Assembly: GCA_013398055.1 (NCBI GenBank)
Contig: VZRS01008313.1
Span: 1 to 64,000 of the forward strand
Direction: 5' to 3'
Source: Ifrita kowaldi
Lineage: Eukaryota; Chordata; Aves; Passeriformes; Cinclosomatidae
DNA length: 64,000 nucleotides
The position numbers were made by a program, and so were the translations under genes. Below the pieces are notes generated by a model. The model was not told the DNA's origin. It worked only from the letters and a program-made list of their open reading frames with translations, and did not search any database. Positions 1-13,300 of the stretch are shown here, in pieces (positions within the stretch are counted from its first letter, which is position 1; each line of letters begins with the position of its first letter).

Positions 1-3000
1 TGGTGACACGGAATGGTGACACGCCAGCCATGGCTCTCTGCTGCTGTCCCCGCGGGTTGGGGAACGTTGCCATGGTGATGGCAGCTCCCGAGCTCGCCTC
101 TGCAGAGCCCGCCCGGGCTGCAGGACACGCTGGGATGCCCAAGGACACCTTGGGATGCCCAGGGCACGTCCCAGGGCCGGCACTGCCCCTCCCAGCCCCG
201 CTGCCCCCCGGGCTCCCCCCGCTGCCGGCCTGTGTCCCAGGAGGGGCCGGGCTGCACTCAAGGACATTCCTGCTGCCTCCGTGCCAGGCAGGAAGATTTC
301 GGGAGCGATTTCCATACGCAGCTGTGGCGGCCTGATAAAATGACACCGAAATAGTGCAGTAAATTATAGTGACAGGAGGCATCATCTGCGCAGCCCGCAC
401 GTGCCGGCTGCCCGGGCTTTCTTCCCCGAACAAAGCTCTGCTCTGCACAGCTAATGAGCCTGTGGGAGCCTTTCCAAGGGCAGCAAAAGCAGCAGAGCTT
501 CATGGCAGCGGGTTTTTTTATTTTTTATTTGCATGATTAACAGTAGAGCTGCTCCATTTGCATTCAGGGTGACAATCCCAGAGCTGGCAGGAGCGCAGGT
601 ACAACAAATAAACCCTAAAGCACCACATGAAGCAATCTCAGCTGGGGCTTCTGAAGTGACCCTTGGTGTGACGTCCCTGCTGCCATATGGGGTTTGTGAC
701 ACTGGACACAGCTCTCACTTGCTGAATTCTCCTGGAGCCAGCAAGTTGCCACGGTTAAATCACATTACAGCTGCTCACTGACTGCGCTGGGGCAGAAGGA
801 AAATTACAGCCTGGAATCTCACTGACATTTTACCATGGAAAAAAAAGGAGCGTGGAAGATAAATCTAAAGGTGAAGACATCCAGGAGATGTGGAACAAAA
901 GAAAGTAAAATTATCTACTTAAACTAGAAGTCAGTTTTAATTCAATTTAACCAAACTCGTGAGCACCATTACACAAAGGCAGCAGCCCTGTTTGCAGGGT
1001 TAGGGGTCACTGGATGATGAAGCTCTCCAGATAATTACTGAACCCCTTCTGGAAAGCCTCGTGATTTGCAGGAGAGCAATAAGCCACAGAATACACATCA
1101 TTAGAAACAGAGCTGCTAAATGTGGATTCTTTCACTTACACTCATTCCTGTGCAGAGGAAAACAGCCCTGGGCCCCAGGCTGGGATCAGCTGCTCTAAGG
1201 CTGCTCCTCACATCTGCCTCAGCTTGTGTCACACAAGTGCCCATTGTCACAACACCACATTTCATCTCCTCTCGTCTTTCCCTCTTCCTACATTCAAATT
1301 TGAGGAACTCCAATGCAACAGAAGGCTCAGTTATTTAAAAGAAAATAAAGTCCTAGATGTGCTCACAGTTTGCCTCCCTCAGCCTTTGATGCACACAGGC
1401 AAAACTACAGAAGGAAAAGAGCAAGAATTAAATTTCCCTGTGAGTTGTTAATGAACAATTGAAAGCAAGTTGAGAACAGAAATGAAAGGCAAAATTGCCT
1501 TGATGCTTTCAGAGCTCAGAGAAGGCCTCATCAGATCCCTCCTCTGGTCTGATTTTTGATTGTTGACTGTTCCTTTTCCAGCACTGCCCGACTCCACCGG
1601 CCCCATCTGCCGGCAGCAGAGCACGGGAGGGATCCCAGACAGGGCTGGGAGCAGAGTTAACAGCAAACAAGAGCAACACCGAAACTGGAGACAAACTCAA
1701 ACGTTTTCCAGGCAGATTTAACACTGCACCAAGTCTCTAATCCATACCTACAGATATCAGCTCAATGCCTCTCTTCAGCTGATGGGCTGTTTAACAAGCA
1801 TTTAATGATTCATTGAGTGTTTCTTGGTTTAGCTGCAAGTTCCAGGACTCTGAAAAGCTTCTCTGCATCCCCTTGCCAGCATTTGAGAGCCTGGTTGAAG
1901 AACATCCAGTGAGTGCAAGCAGAGAGGGTTCAGCTACAGGAAAGGAGCTCCAGGAGGATATCCAGATTTCTCCAGAGCCCTCAGACCCTGAGCACTGGAG
2001 GAGCTTGTGTTTTCTGCACAAATCCTTTATGAGGTAAGTTAGAACCTCCCTGGAGATTTCTCACAGAAAAATAACAAAAAGATGCCTCCATGCTCTACTT
2101 CAGTCCTCAGGCAGACTCACGGTGGTCCCTCTCCACCCCAGGGAGAGCAGAACACAGGGCAGAGAGGTTTGTGAAGCCACAGCACCAGCATTTTAATTTT
2201 CATCACTTTTGCTCACTGTGGCAACAAGGAAACCCCCAGAAGCACCACAGTTATTCCATACCTGATGCCACACAAAACCACGGCAGCAAAACCCTTCGTG
2301 CAGGGAGTTGATCCATTACTCCTGGGCAGGTATTTACCTTCCGGGGCAAAAAAACCCTGCTCTCTTTGATGCTGAGCCCAGTCCAGATCCCAGCCCAGAC
2401 TGTGTAATTCTGGAGCTGGCAGCAAACTCACAAAACTGACAAGTTGTTGTTAAAATTGTGCCTCTCACTGGATTTATCTGAAGGAGGAGCTTGGAGCTCG
2501 CTGAGCCATGATCTGCTCCCACAGCAACTCGGCCCGGGGCTCTGAAATTATTCTCCAGTAGCTGCACCTTGCAATTTCCAAAAAGGTCACCCCTCAATTC
2601 CTCCCTGGTTTAATAGGAAAGCTGGAGTCACCTGGGAGCAAGCAGTCCCCCCTGCAGCTTTATTCCACAAGGAGCTCATTAGCTCACCCCATTCTTTGGG
2701 AAGAAAGAGACTCTGGGTTAGAGCTGTGACTTCCCTGAAAGCACCAAGGTGGCTCCAGGCAGGAAATTCCTCCCCAGAAACCCGGTGAGTACGGGGGAAG
2801 CACAGCTGAGGATCCAGGAACACCTCCCAGGGGGCGTGGGGGGCACCACAGATCAGCCCCAGGCCACCCTAGGAGAATAAACCAGATGGAGCTTCTGGAA
2901 AAGTGCTGCCCTTTCCAGGGAAGGAAGGTGGGAGAAGATGCTGAGCAGTCCAAGGAAGCTCAGCAGCAGGACATGCTCAGAACAGGGAAGAAAACTCTGA

Positions 3001-4116
3001 AGCACAAAGCTCAGAGACAGGCAGGGCCTGCACCCTCCACAGCCTGAGCCTGGCCTTTCTGGAAAAACTCAGTGCACACAAAAGGTGCAGAATTCCCCAC
3101 CAAACACAAACCATTCAGCACAACAAAGACCAAGGGACCAGCCCTGGACTCGATGCTTTCTGCTCCCACGCTGGCCAAACTGGTTGGCTTTCCAGGAAGG
3201 GAATCACATCCAGTGCACTGCAGACACCACAAATGGGAGAGTTCCGCAGAACTCAGAGCTTCCAGGGGCAACTTCTCCTTCAGGCTCTTCCCCATTCCCT
3301 CCATCAGGTTTGGAGAGTTTGTGCAAACCTGTGCTCCCTGCAGAGCTTTTGCCCTGTCAAGTTTTCACACCCATCCGTCAGCAGTTTCTATTTGTGAGGG
3401 ACAGGAATGGGTTCAGAGGTTCTGTTCTTTCCCAGGTTCCAAGAATTTCACAGAAGATACACATTTTAAGAAAATAATTTCTAGAAGTCTTGAACTAATC
3501 AACTTTGCCTAACAGGGCAAAGCCAGCCCCACCATTTCTGCTCTTTGCTAGACAGATCTCTCTGGTACAGACAAAGTTTTCAGCAAGGACTAACGCCAGA
3601 GAGTCAGGGGATGGTTCGTGTTAAAAGGAACCTGAAAGTTCACCCAGTGCCACCCCTGCCATGGGCAGGGGCACCAGCCACTTAACCAGGCTACTCCAAG
3701 CCCTGTCCAGCCTGGCCTTGGGCACTTCCAGGGATCCAGGGGCAGCCACAGCTGCTCTGGGCACCCTGTGCCAGGGCCTGGTGGGACTGGTCTTTAAGGT
3801 CCCTCCTGATCCAAACCAGCCTGGAGTTCTGTGATTCTACTTTTCAGCCATAAAAGTCCCTCAAGCTCCCAGGCATGCTCTCTCCTGAGAGCAGAGCAAG
3901 TTTTTAAACAGTGATGAACAACTTTTTAGGTGCTACAGCTCACAGCAAGCTCCTACCACACCAAGGCTACAGAGAGCACCACGGGAAGAGCTCTGAAAAT
4001 ATCCAGCAGTGACCAAACTGCAGCAGTCTGGAATCTGTGCAGCAACAGAGCCAGAAAGGACAGCAGGGGTGGTTTAAGGAACTTGAGCTGAGTTTCCAAG
4101 GTGATGGAAGCTTTAC
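1..4116 (-). other. MYO1D: MYO1D intron 16 (3' part beyond window)
   Basis: No exon of the MYO1D neck or tail can be read here on the minus strand, and no other protein family is recognisable. The first 300 bases are G+C-rich. A composite CR1 fragment occupies 3611-3839. The remainder looks like ordinary single-copy intron. Confidence 0.8.
3611..3839. repeat. CR1 fragments, head-to-head composite
   Basis: From 3611 to about 3778 the sequence reads as a minus-oriented CR1 end, with CCATGGGCAGGGGCACC and CCTTGGGCACTTCCAGGGAT. From 3779 to 3839 it switches to a plus-oriented CR1 3' end, with GGTCTTTAAGGTCCCTCC and GTGATTCTAC. The two 3' ends face outward. Confidence 0.75.
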
Positions 4117-4324
4117 CTTCTGCAGGAAGAGGACGATCCTGACGAGCATCTTGGCGTGCAGCTCCTCCAGGGTGAACAGAGTCCGCGGCGTGCGGATGAA
4201 GAGCTTGGTCTTGCCGTAGGCCACGTCGTGCTGGAAGCCGTGGCACTCGATGAGCTTCCTCACAGCGTCCTTGTCTGAGGGGAGGTCGTGGTTGGGCCAA
4301 GTGAATTCAGAGATCATCTTGTAC
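4117..4324 (-). CDS. MYO1D: MYO1D exon 16 (residues ~638-707), converter and start of neck
   Basis: This exon encodes RYKMISEFTWPNHDLPSDKD, then VAYGKTKLFIRTPRTLFTLE and ELHAKMLVRIVLFLQK. The converter is complete, and the last residues begin the first calmodulin-binding IQ helix. The IQ core that would normally follow (VWRGTLARMRY in mammals, from memory) is in the next exon and is not present between 1 and 4116. The acceptor is TTCCAG and the donor is AAG|GTAAAG, ending in phase 0. Confidence 0.96.
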
Positions 4325-7300
4325 CTGGAATTAAAAGGTGCAATTTACAAATGTGAACTTGCCACCAAGGTGCTCGAGAAGGCCAAACTTCAATTGGTTT
4401 TAGAAAAAATTATCAACTAAATTGTAATAAAACTGAGTACAGATGGAAGAGTCTCAAGACATTCTCTGTAGGAATCATGATCCTCAAAATACAAGAAAAA
4501 TTACTAAAGGAGAGGCATGATTTTGTGAGATGCTGAAAAATAATACTGGGAGGAGCTCAATTCACCAGCACTGAACTGATGCAAGGGGACAAACTCAGCA
4601 TTGGCCTATTTTAATTTTTATTTGTTTGGTTGGGTTTTGTTTGTTTTGGTTTGGGGTTTGTTTGTGAGGAAGGAAAGTTTTGGTTTGTTCACATTCTGCA
4701 TAAGAAGCCACCTGCAACCAACTGCATTGTCAGAAAACCTGGATTTAAAAATTCTGCAAGTAATTTTTTCTCGTGCATCGCTTTGGGAGCCATTTCTAGC
4801 AAACTCTGTCACTTGCCCCAGCAGCAGAGCTTTGACTGCCCCAATCCGTGCAAACACTGCCTGTACCTGTGGGCCAGCCATTCCTCCCATCCTCACTCCC
4901 CAAACTCCTTTTCCCACTAAACAGAGATGCAGACCGAAACGAAGACATCTACAAATCAAACCCGAAGTAGCGGGATCAGCCCGAGCTCTGTAAGATTTAC
5001 CAGCCCAGGAAATGCTGATTACGGGAACAGGCGTTTGCAAAAAGCAACAATGAATTTTCTGCATAAGATTTATGGACATAATAAGAGCTGTAATAGACGT
5101 CTTCCCTGGAATGGAACCCGCAGCCGTGTCCTAAATAAAACAAGCACTCAGCGAGCTCAGCCACTTCGCACTCCAAAGCCCCCAGCCAAGGCAGGCATCA
5201 ATCTCAATGCTTCAGACACTCTCAGCTCTCAGTTCCACTTAAACGGCCTCACAATCACCCTTTTCCTGGGAGTGGCGGCACCGCAGGAGGCTCGGAACAG
5301 CCTCAAAGAGCCTGAATGGAAACACATCCCAGCGCCGCGTTCATTCATCAAATCAGCCTCTGGAATAGCCGTGGAACAGCAGGAAGGTGGAGGTGCTCAC
5401 TGTGCCTGAGCAGGGAGCACCGTCCCCGGGGCTTACTGGGATCTCACTGATAAATAAACAGGATTAGAAACCCCCCTTCAGGCTCCCAGGAGAAGATTTA
5501 GCACGTGCTGGCAAAAGCATTCCTGCTCTCTCACACACGGGACGTCAACGCTGCACGCTGGATTCTCTTCCCTGTTCTCATCAGGAAAATGTTCCTGCAA
5601 TAATTAATTCACTGGGAAAAATCGCTCATCTCGAGACAGTTATGTCAGGAAAAAGAAAAATAAAAGAGCAAAGCACTGGCAGTGCAGCCCCCCGAGCTGG
5701 GAACAAGGCTGGAAACAGGCTGGGGACAAGGCTATGGATCAGGCTGGGATCCAGGCTATGGATCAGGCTGGGATCCACACTATGGATCAGGCTGGGATCC
5801 ACACTATGGATCAGGCTGGGATCCAGGCTATGGATCAGGATGGGACCCAGGCTGTGGATCAGGCCAGGATCCAAGCTGTGGATCAGGATGGGATCCACAC
5901 TATGGATCAGGATGGGATCCAGGCTGTGGATCAGGCCAAGCTCCAGGCTGTGGATCAGGCTGGGACCCAGGCTATGAGCCAGGCCTGCCCCACCAAGGAG
6001 CTCAGGAGAGAAGGGATGCCATAGAACTGAAAACCTGGCCCAGATGTCAAAGCCTCCTCCTCCCTTCCACAGCAACCAGAGCTGTGGCATTAGAGCCACC
6101 CCTGTGCCGATGGCCCCCTCCCTCCCAGCCCCAGCAGGTGGAGTTTCCCAGCTCTCCGGCTGTTCCCGTTGCTCCCACAGCACGTGTCACACAATGCCAC
6201 CGAATCCTTCCCCGCAGCACAGGGCACGGCCTGCATGCCACAGCCACTCACAATCCTGGCCTGGCGCTAATTATAGCCAGGTAGAATCTGGAATAAATCT
6301 GCTCCCTGACACCACAGCCCTGCCCCTCTCCTGCCTGCACATCCCCACAGCTTCCAAGGTCACTCAGACATGGAACACCCCCTTCCAGCCACCTTTTGTT
6401 TCTTCTTCCCCTCTGTACCTCCTTATGGAAACACCCAGCATGGATGAGGCTGCTCCTGGAGTTAACACTTCCCAGTCCAGCTCTCCTAAGAACCAAGATT
6501 TCTGCAAGCCACTAAGTGGTGAAGCTTTACTGAACAATACTGGGTGTGCAGCTGCAGCTGGGCCTCGCTGTCCCCTCCCAGCCTGCTGTTCACAGCTCTC
6601 AGGGTTGATTCCGAGCTATGTTTGACATGGCCTGGGATAGGCATATGGATGCCTCCGTGTGGAAAGGGTTGGATTACACTCACAAACCCCTTCCTGAAAC
6701 CCAATCAGCTTTTTTTTTTTGATGGTAATTTATATATTAAACCAAGAGAATACTCCCCATCTGTGTAAGTGCCACGTGTGTCGCCCAACTGGCTGATGCC
6801 GTGACCACGGGAAGGGACAACTTCTCCTGGTCCAACAGAACATATTTCAAATTGGAAAGGGCAGCCTGTCTTGCACAGAGCTCAAAGGAAGGTTTTCTTT
6901 ATCCAAGGAAAGCTTGGAAAGGACATTTATAAAGGTCTTAACTGTGCTACACTTCATTCCCTACTGAGAGAGAGGAGATACCCAAGTACCTTACAGGATT
7001 TGGGCTAAATATCAACAAACTCTTCTCCTACAGAAAGAGAAGTTATTTTTCGGAGTTTATAGATATAATATAGATAGATAAAAACCAGACATACATGTGC
7101 TCAAATGTACGTTTATATACACGTGTGTTCTCTCTTATATCTCTATATCCTGATCTCGATCTCCTGGCCCCTAGGAGAAACCCCAGGGATCTGTTCTGGG
7201 GTCAGAACACCTGAAAGCCTCAGGGGCCTGTCAGGGAGTTTAATGTCTGTTTGTGGGCCTGAACTTCATGGTATCTTTGCAAATGGAAGCAAACAGATGA

Positions 7301-10300
7301 TGAAATTACATCCCAGAAGCTCCTCTTGCTGCATTACTCAAGATGTGTCTTAAAACTGCCCCACACCCAGGGCAGGAGTCCAGAGCTGAGGGGCCTGGAG
7401 TCCCCTCCACGTTCCAAGTCTCCCAGTAAACCTGGGACATACAAACAGACAGAAATCCCCTGTGATCCCTGCTCAAAACCAGCTCAGAAATGTGCAGCTT
7501 GTACCACAGATCATATCCCCCAGGCCCGAAGAGGGAATGGCTCACCCAAAGACAAGGAACCAGGAATTACTGAAAAAAACCTGAAAACAATATCCAGGCC
7601 AGAGGAATATTTTTCTCCTTCTTTTAATTTAGAAAAGCCATTGCAGACCAGGCTTGGAGCAACACCACACACACAAACAGTGTCTGATCCCTCACTCTGG
7701 ATGTCAAATCCCACTCCAGGGCTGGGCAGGGCTCCTGTTCCAGCAGCCCAAAAGCTGAAGCAGTTGCCATGTGCTGATTTGGTTTCCTAGCTGCAAACAC
7801 TGGTGGGCTGGAGCTCACGGGAGCTCATCAAACATTCATTAAAAACCAAGCAGCTGTTTATATTAATAGCGAGTACACAAATCTTAAGAGTAAATTGTAG
7901 TGAATTCCACATGTGAGGTAAAGAACACTCTATCCACTGCAGAATGGCTCAGGAATGATCCCCAGCACTGCAGACTGGATTTAGGAAGCCAGAGCCTTTC
8001 ATTCCACCTTGGGTATTATGATACATCCAGGCAAATCTCCACTGTGAACAGCAAAAGATCTTTCACCAGCACTTTGTTTCTAACTCATGACATCCCACCT
8101 GCTTGGATAGTTTAATTTGTTTCTACTCTCACAGCCCTTTTCTCACCTGATTCAATTACAGAACAAAATCTCCATTCACTGTTCCATCAGAGCAGGCTGA
8201 ACCCGCAGGGCCCACATCAATTTAGTGAAGCCTTAAGACAAATTTCAATCTAAAACATGTCATTTGTCACAAGTCTGGTAGGAATTAAGAGGGCAGGAAG
8301 TATAAAAACCACATTTAATGGGGTCATGATACCATCCCCAGTTTTAAAGTCCAGGGTTTTTTCCCACATAATGTCACCGTGCACCACCACGTGCTCCCCC
8401 AGACACTCCATGTCTGTGTGTCTCTCTCGCTGCAACAATTAGACAATTCAGAGAGAAAACACCAATTAATTAGCTCAGGTTTTAGGGTGATACTCGGGGG
8501 AAGCACCTCATTACACATTCCTGCTGCAGAGCAACACAGCCAGTGAGTTTCAGCAGATAAGGAGTCGAGCCTGAGCAGCACAAGCACCTCAGCAGAGGTG
8601 AACCAGAGCATCCATGGTCGTGTGGGATCTGCTTCAGCTTATCCAGGAGCTGATTTAAACCAAGCCCAGCCCGGGGAGCTGGGCAGTGCCTGGCAGCCTC
8701 TCACCTTTGCAGGAACTTCTCGTAGGTCTGGCGGTAGGCGAAGCCGGCCCGGCGCACCCGCACGTTCTCCAGCAGCCCCAGGTACTCGACCTGGTGCCGG
8801 CAGCGCTCCTCGTCGAAGAGCTGCGGGGACTTCTTGTCGTTGGGCTTGATGCAGCGCACGTAGTAGGGCTCCTGGGGGACAGATCACAGCAGTGTCACCC
8901 GGGCAGAACACTCTGTGCAGACACAACCCTTCCTGCACGAGCTGTGAGCCCAGCCCACGAGGTCTGGCTGCTCAGCAGGAATCAGAAGGTTAAAATGAAG
9001 TGACAATAACAGTGTTTAAGAAAAGCCTGGATGTGGCACTCAGTGCCATGGTCTGGGTGACAAGGTGGTGTTAGGTCATAGGCTGGACTCAACGAGCCTC
9101 AAAGGTCTTTTCCAGCCTGGCTGATTCTGTGACTCTGTGATTCTGATGCTCCCCACCTTCGCACCCTGCCATGACCCCTTACAGGACCCACGTGTTCCCC
9201 CCCTGGAGCTCCACTGGCCTGTGCTGAGCACCCACTCAGCACCACATCCCCCATCTCCTCTACTTTGAGGATAACACCACCAGTCCCCAGCAAGGACATC
9301 AAACCCATGGAATTCACTGCCCCATTGGATATGGCTTTCCCAGCATCACCTCCAAAAGCAGCCTGGTCACTTTTATCTGTGCTGAGCCAAGTCAGACACC
9401 CCCAATTCCAACACGGCTGAATGATGGAAAGGATGAAGCCCCAAACCCAGCTGCCTCCAGCCACCCCTTCCTCAGAACAAACAGGCCACCAGCACGTGGG
9501 CTCCTCTTTCTGCACCACCTGGCACTTGCAGGGGGCAGGGAAGGTGCAGTGGGGACGGGTGCCTTTACTCCACCCTGCAGAGGTCCTGCCCTCTGCTGCC
9601 AGGGCTGACCCTGCATGGCCAGGTGACTCCCACGGGGTCATACTCCTCTCCTTGCCAGCCCTCCCACACCCTGAGATAAGCCCCACAAAGGTCTGTTGGA
9701 GTATTTTGATGTTTGCTTTTATCTTTGTGAGATTAAAGGCAGTTTTTGTTTAGGCCAATATGATGTGTAACCACACCAGTCTGTGAGGGGAGGCTACAAA
9801 GCCTTTACCCTTATGCACTTCCATCCCACTGGCTTGTGGAGTCATTTTTTCCTCTTCTAGGCTGGCCTTTGCTATCCCACTTCTAACTTTGTTGGTGTGT
9901 GGAAAAGCAATTAACAATCATAGAACCACAAAATATTCTGAGTTAGACCCCCAAGGATCACCCAGTCCAAGCCCTGCACTGACACCCCAGCAATCCCACC
10001 TGGGCATCCCTGGGAACGGTGTCCAAACTGCTCCCAGGTGTTCCTGGAGCTCTGGCAGCCTCGGGGCCGTGCCCATTCCCTGGGGAGCCTGGGCAGTGCC
10101 CAGCACCCTCTGGGGGAAGAGCCTTTCCCTGATCTCCAGCCTGACCCTCCCCTGGCACAGCTTCATATAAAGCCCACTGTAGCTTTTCAAATTCTATTCT
10201 TCTAACATCAAGAGATAAAACTTTTTAAGTAGCCCTTGCAAAAGGAGTGGCAGAGCCCACCCAGCCTCAGCCAGAACTCCAGGAGGATCCCAGTGAGCTC

Positions 10301-13300
10301 AGAAGGTCCCAGTATGACCAGAGACCTTCAGAGGACGTCACAGATACACACAAACTGCAGCATTCCAGAGGCAGCTCACGGCCATCTGACATGGGGATAA
10401 AGGGAATGCACAGCCTGGGTGACATCATAAAGTGACAAAACGTGACCTTTGATAACCACAACTGATAACCAGGAATGGCCTCTCAGCAATCTGGACCAGA
10501 CAAAGCCAATGTCTGTGAAACCACCTCTAACGCTGCCCTCAGGAACCTAAGGGATCCCAAAAGGGAAAGCCCAGGAATTCTCCAGAGGAGCCTGTTCTGT
10601 TCCAGCACTCCTGGATGGCCTCAAAAACCCACAACGGTAACAAAGGGGAGGAGTGGTCTGGGGAAAGAAAAAGGGATTAATTTAGTGAGAACAAATGCAA
10701 AGTTCCACATTTAGCAGAAAGAGTTGGTTAATAAAGAATGAAAAGCTGATTTGACCCTGGTGCTAAAGAGATCCAGGTGTTCCAGCTGACATGAGGCAAA
10801 TCCATATTCTTCTAGGAAAGGGCACAGGAACAGGAAAATTTCAAGACAAAACACCCAACACATTTCTAGTTCTCCGAGCATCTCACACAGCCAGGGCACT
10901 GCAATTCAAGTGGGAATGTGACTCAGTGCAGGAAAGAAGAAGAAAGATCAAAAATCCAGTAAATGTGACTCAGAGGAGTTGAGGGTTTAGCCTAGAAGGA
11001 CCAAGGAAGCACAGAACCCCCCTGGTGGGAGATTTTGCGTATTTAAAGGATAGATACAAGGAAATGCAAACGTTCAGCTTTAGGACAAAGAAGTCATGGC
11101 TTTAACCACAGCATAAAAATTCAAATAAAGCTTCAGAAAAACAAGGAGTGAGAACAGAATGCCTGTGGGAAGGAGGGAACATCCACCAGTGGGGAGAAGA
11201 GCCTGCAAAGGGAAGATACAGAGAGGTGTCCTCAAACAGGAGGTGAATTAGGTGCACTCCCAAGGTCCCCCTCAGCCCTATTTTCTATGATTTCTCTATG
11301 ATTCAGCCTTATTTCTGTGATTTGAGGTCACTTACCTAATCTCAGGATAATATGAAAGGCCCCAAATGGCCATTTCCCTTCAGTAATGCTGAGGGAACAG
11401 GATCATCTGTGGCTGTCCTGGCTAGTCCTGGCACAACCTGCAGCTTTGCAGCACCATGGAGCAGCCCACGGATCCTCCACTCCCTGATGAGTGTGAGCCA
11501 TGAACAGGCCAAGAGAGGGAGGCCTTGGAAAGCAGAGCTTCCTATCCTGAAAGCCTCTGGATCCTCCGGGGAGGGCGTTGGGCTGGAAGGTTTCCCTGCT
11601 TTCCCAAGGATGGGATCAGCAGCACCAGGCTGTGATTTCTCCAGGAAATGTCCTTGGGGTGGGAATAGACAGCAAAAGCTGAGCCAAGCACCCACAAGGA
11701 GCTGGCAGCATCCTGGCACTGCCCACCCTCCCGGCAGCAGCCCAGGAGCAGGAATGGGTGTGAGGAGTGCGGGAGAAGCAGGAGGATGTGTGGGCAACAT
11801 CTGCTCCTGCACCATCTCCCTTCTCCCTGCGACTCCAGCGCTCCCCAAGTGCGTCAGGAACTGCTCATTCCCAGCCTTGTCTGGCTCCTCTCCCTGCACA
11901 CAGGGAACTGGGAGCACTGGGAACACGGGGAATCCCTGCCCAGCTCCCAACACACCGGCTGAGCCTGCAGGCAGAGCTCTCCTCATCCGGCTCTTCCTCA
12001 GAGCAGCGGGCTCGGACAAGGAAGGAGCACCAAGGACACGGCTTCCCCAGGACCAGGCTGGACCCTGCCCATGGCAGGGGTGGAATGAGATGATCAGGCA
12101 CTGATCACAACAGCTTCCCAGGGAATGGTCAGGCCCAAGGAGCTCCAGGAGTGTCTGGACAACGCTCTCAGGGATGCACAGGCTGGGACTGTTGGGGTGT
12201 CTGTGCAGGGCCAGGAGTTGGATCAACGATCTTTGAGGGTCCCTTCCAGCTCAGGATATTCCATGATTCTGAGATGAGCTTTGAGGTCCCTTCCAACCCA
12301 AACCATTCCATGGTGATTCCATGATGTGACACCAGGCAGCTGAGCAACAGCTCCGCTCTGTGCAAGGTCTTTTCCAAGGTAACCACCACCGAGCACTTTC
12401 CTCTGCCGTGGCAGTTCAGAGACTCACAGAATTATTAAGGCTGGAAATATCCTTTAAGACCATCAGATTCAACTGCTGACCCAGCATCACCATCAGTTCA
12501 CCACAAACCCACGTCCTCAAGTCCCACATCCACACGTTTTTGAACACTTCCAGGGATGGGGACTCCACCACTGCCCTGGGCAGCTGTGCCAGGGCTGGAC
12601 AACCCTTTCAGTAAATAAAGGTTTCCTGATATCCAATCTAAAGCTCTCCTGGCACGATTTGAGGCCGTTTCCTCTTCTCCTGTCACTTGTTACCTGGGAG
12701 CAGAGCCCCACCTGGCTGCACCCTCCTGTCAGGGAGTTGGAGAGATCATTCTTTTCAACTCAACCCATCCCAGGGACACTTGTTCTCCTTTCCTTAAGGA
12801 GAAGAAGGTGACACATAAGAAGTTGGTACAATTTTAAGAGATTTAAGACATTTCCATATTCACTTTTTTGGCTTTCTCCTGGAAATCCTCTCTGCACGGA
12901 AGGTGAGGAGGTTTCCAAGGCTTTTCATTCCATCAAGAGTCTCCTGGCAGCTCTCAGAACTTGCTGTGGGTGTGGCTGCCCTGATCTGCTAAAACCTGGC
13001 TCCCATGTGACTGGGAATGAGCTGCTCAGGGAAATGCAGGATACACAGAGAACTCTCAATTACACCTGGACTTGGATGCTGGGAAAGGGCCCAAAGCTGG
13101 GGAGGTGAATGGGCAACATTTTCCCCCTTCCCCTCCTGCTGATCTTCACCCTGGGCCACTTCCCCACCCACACCATGAGGGACAAACCTCGCTCAGTGTC
13201 AGGAGCAGGGTCACCAACACCAGCTGGTGCTGGGCCAGGCCAGATCTGCCTTGTGCTGCATCTGGTGGCAGGATAAATATAAATCATCTAAATCCCTTGA

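Larger units (their letters stand above)
4325..8704 (-). other. MYO1D: MYO1D intron 15
   Basis: This 4.4-kb intron contains a T/G-rich low-complexity tract (4608-4668), a 24-bp minisatellite (about 5731-5982) and an AT-rich patch with TAGA/TATA runs (7056-7150). No CR1 copy or nested gene is recognised. Confidence 0.85.

Noticed and set aside
5731..5982. CRISPR-like array
   Set aside because: Units are contiguous with no unique spacers, and the genome is a vertebrate one.
5626..6284. Overlapping open frames of 185-200 codons on both strands
   Set aside because: They are generated by the 24-bp minisatellite, whose period is divisible by three. There is no family similarity or splice context.
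11342..12226. 294-codon minus and 250-codon plus open frames over the same bases
   Set aside because: Composition follows G+C-rich intron and CR1 sequence; the peptides have no recognisable domain and mirror each other.
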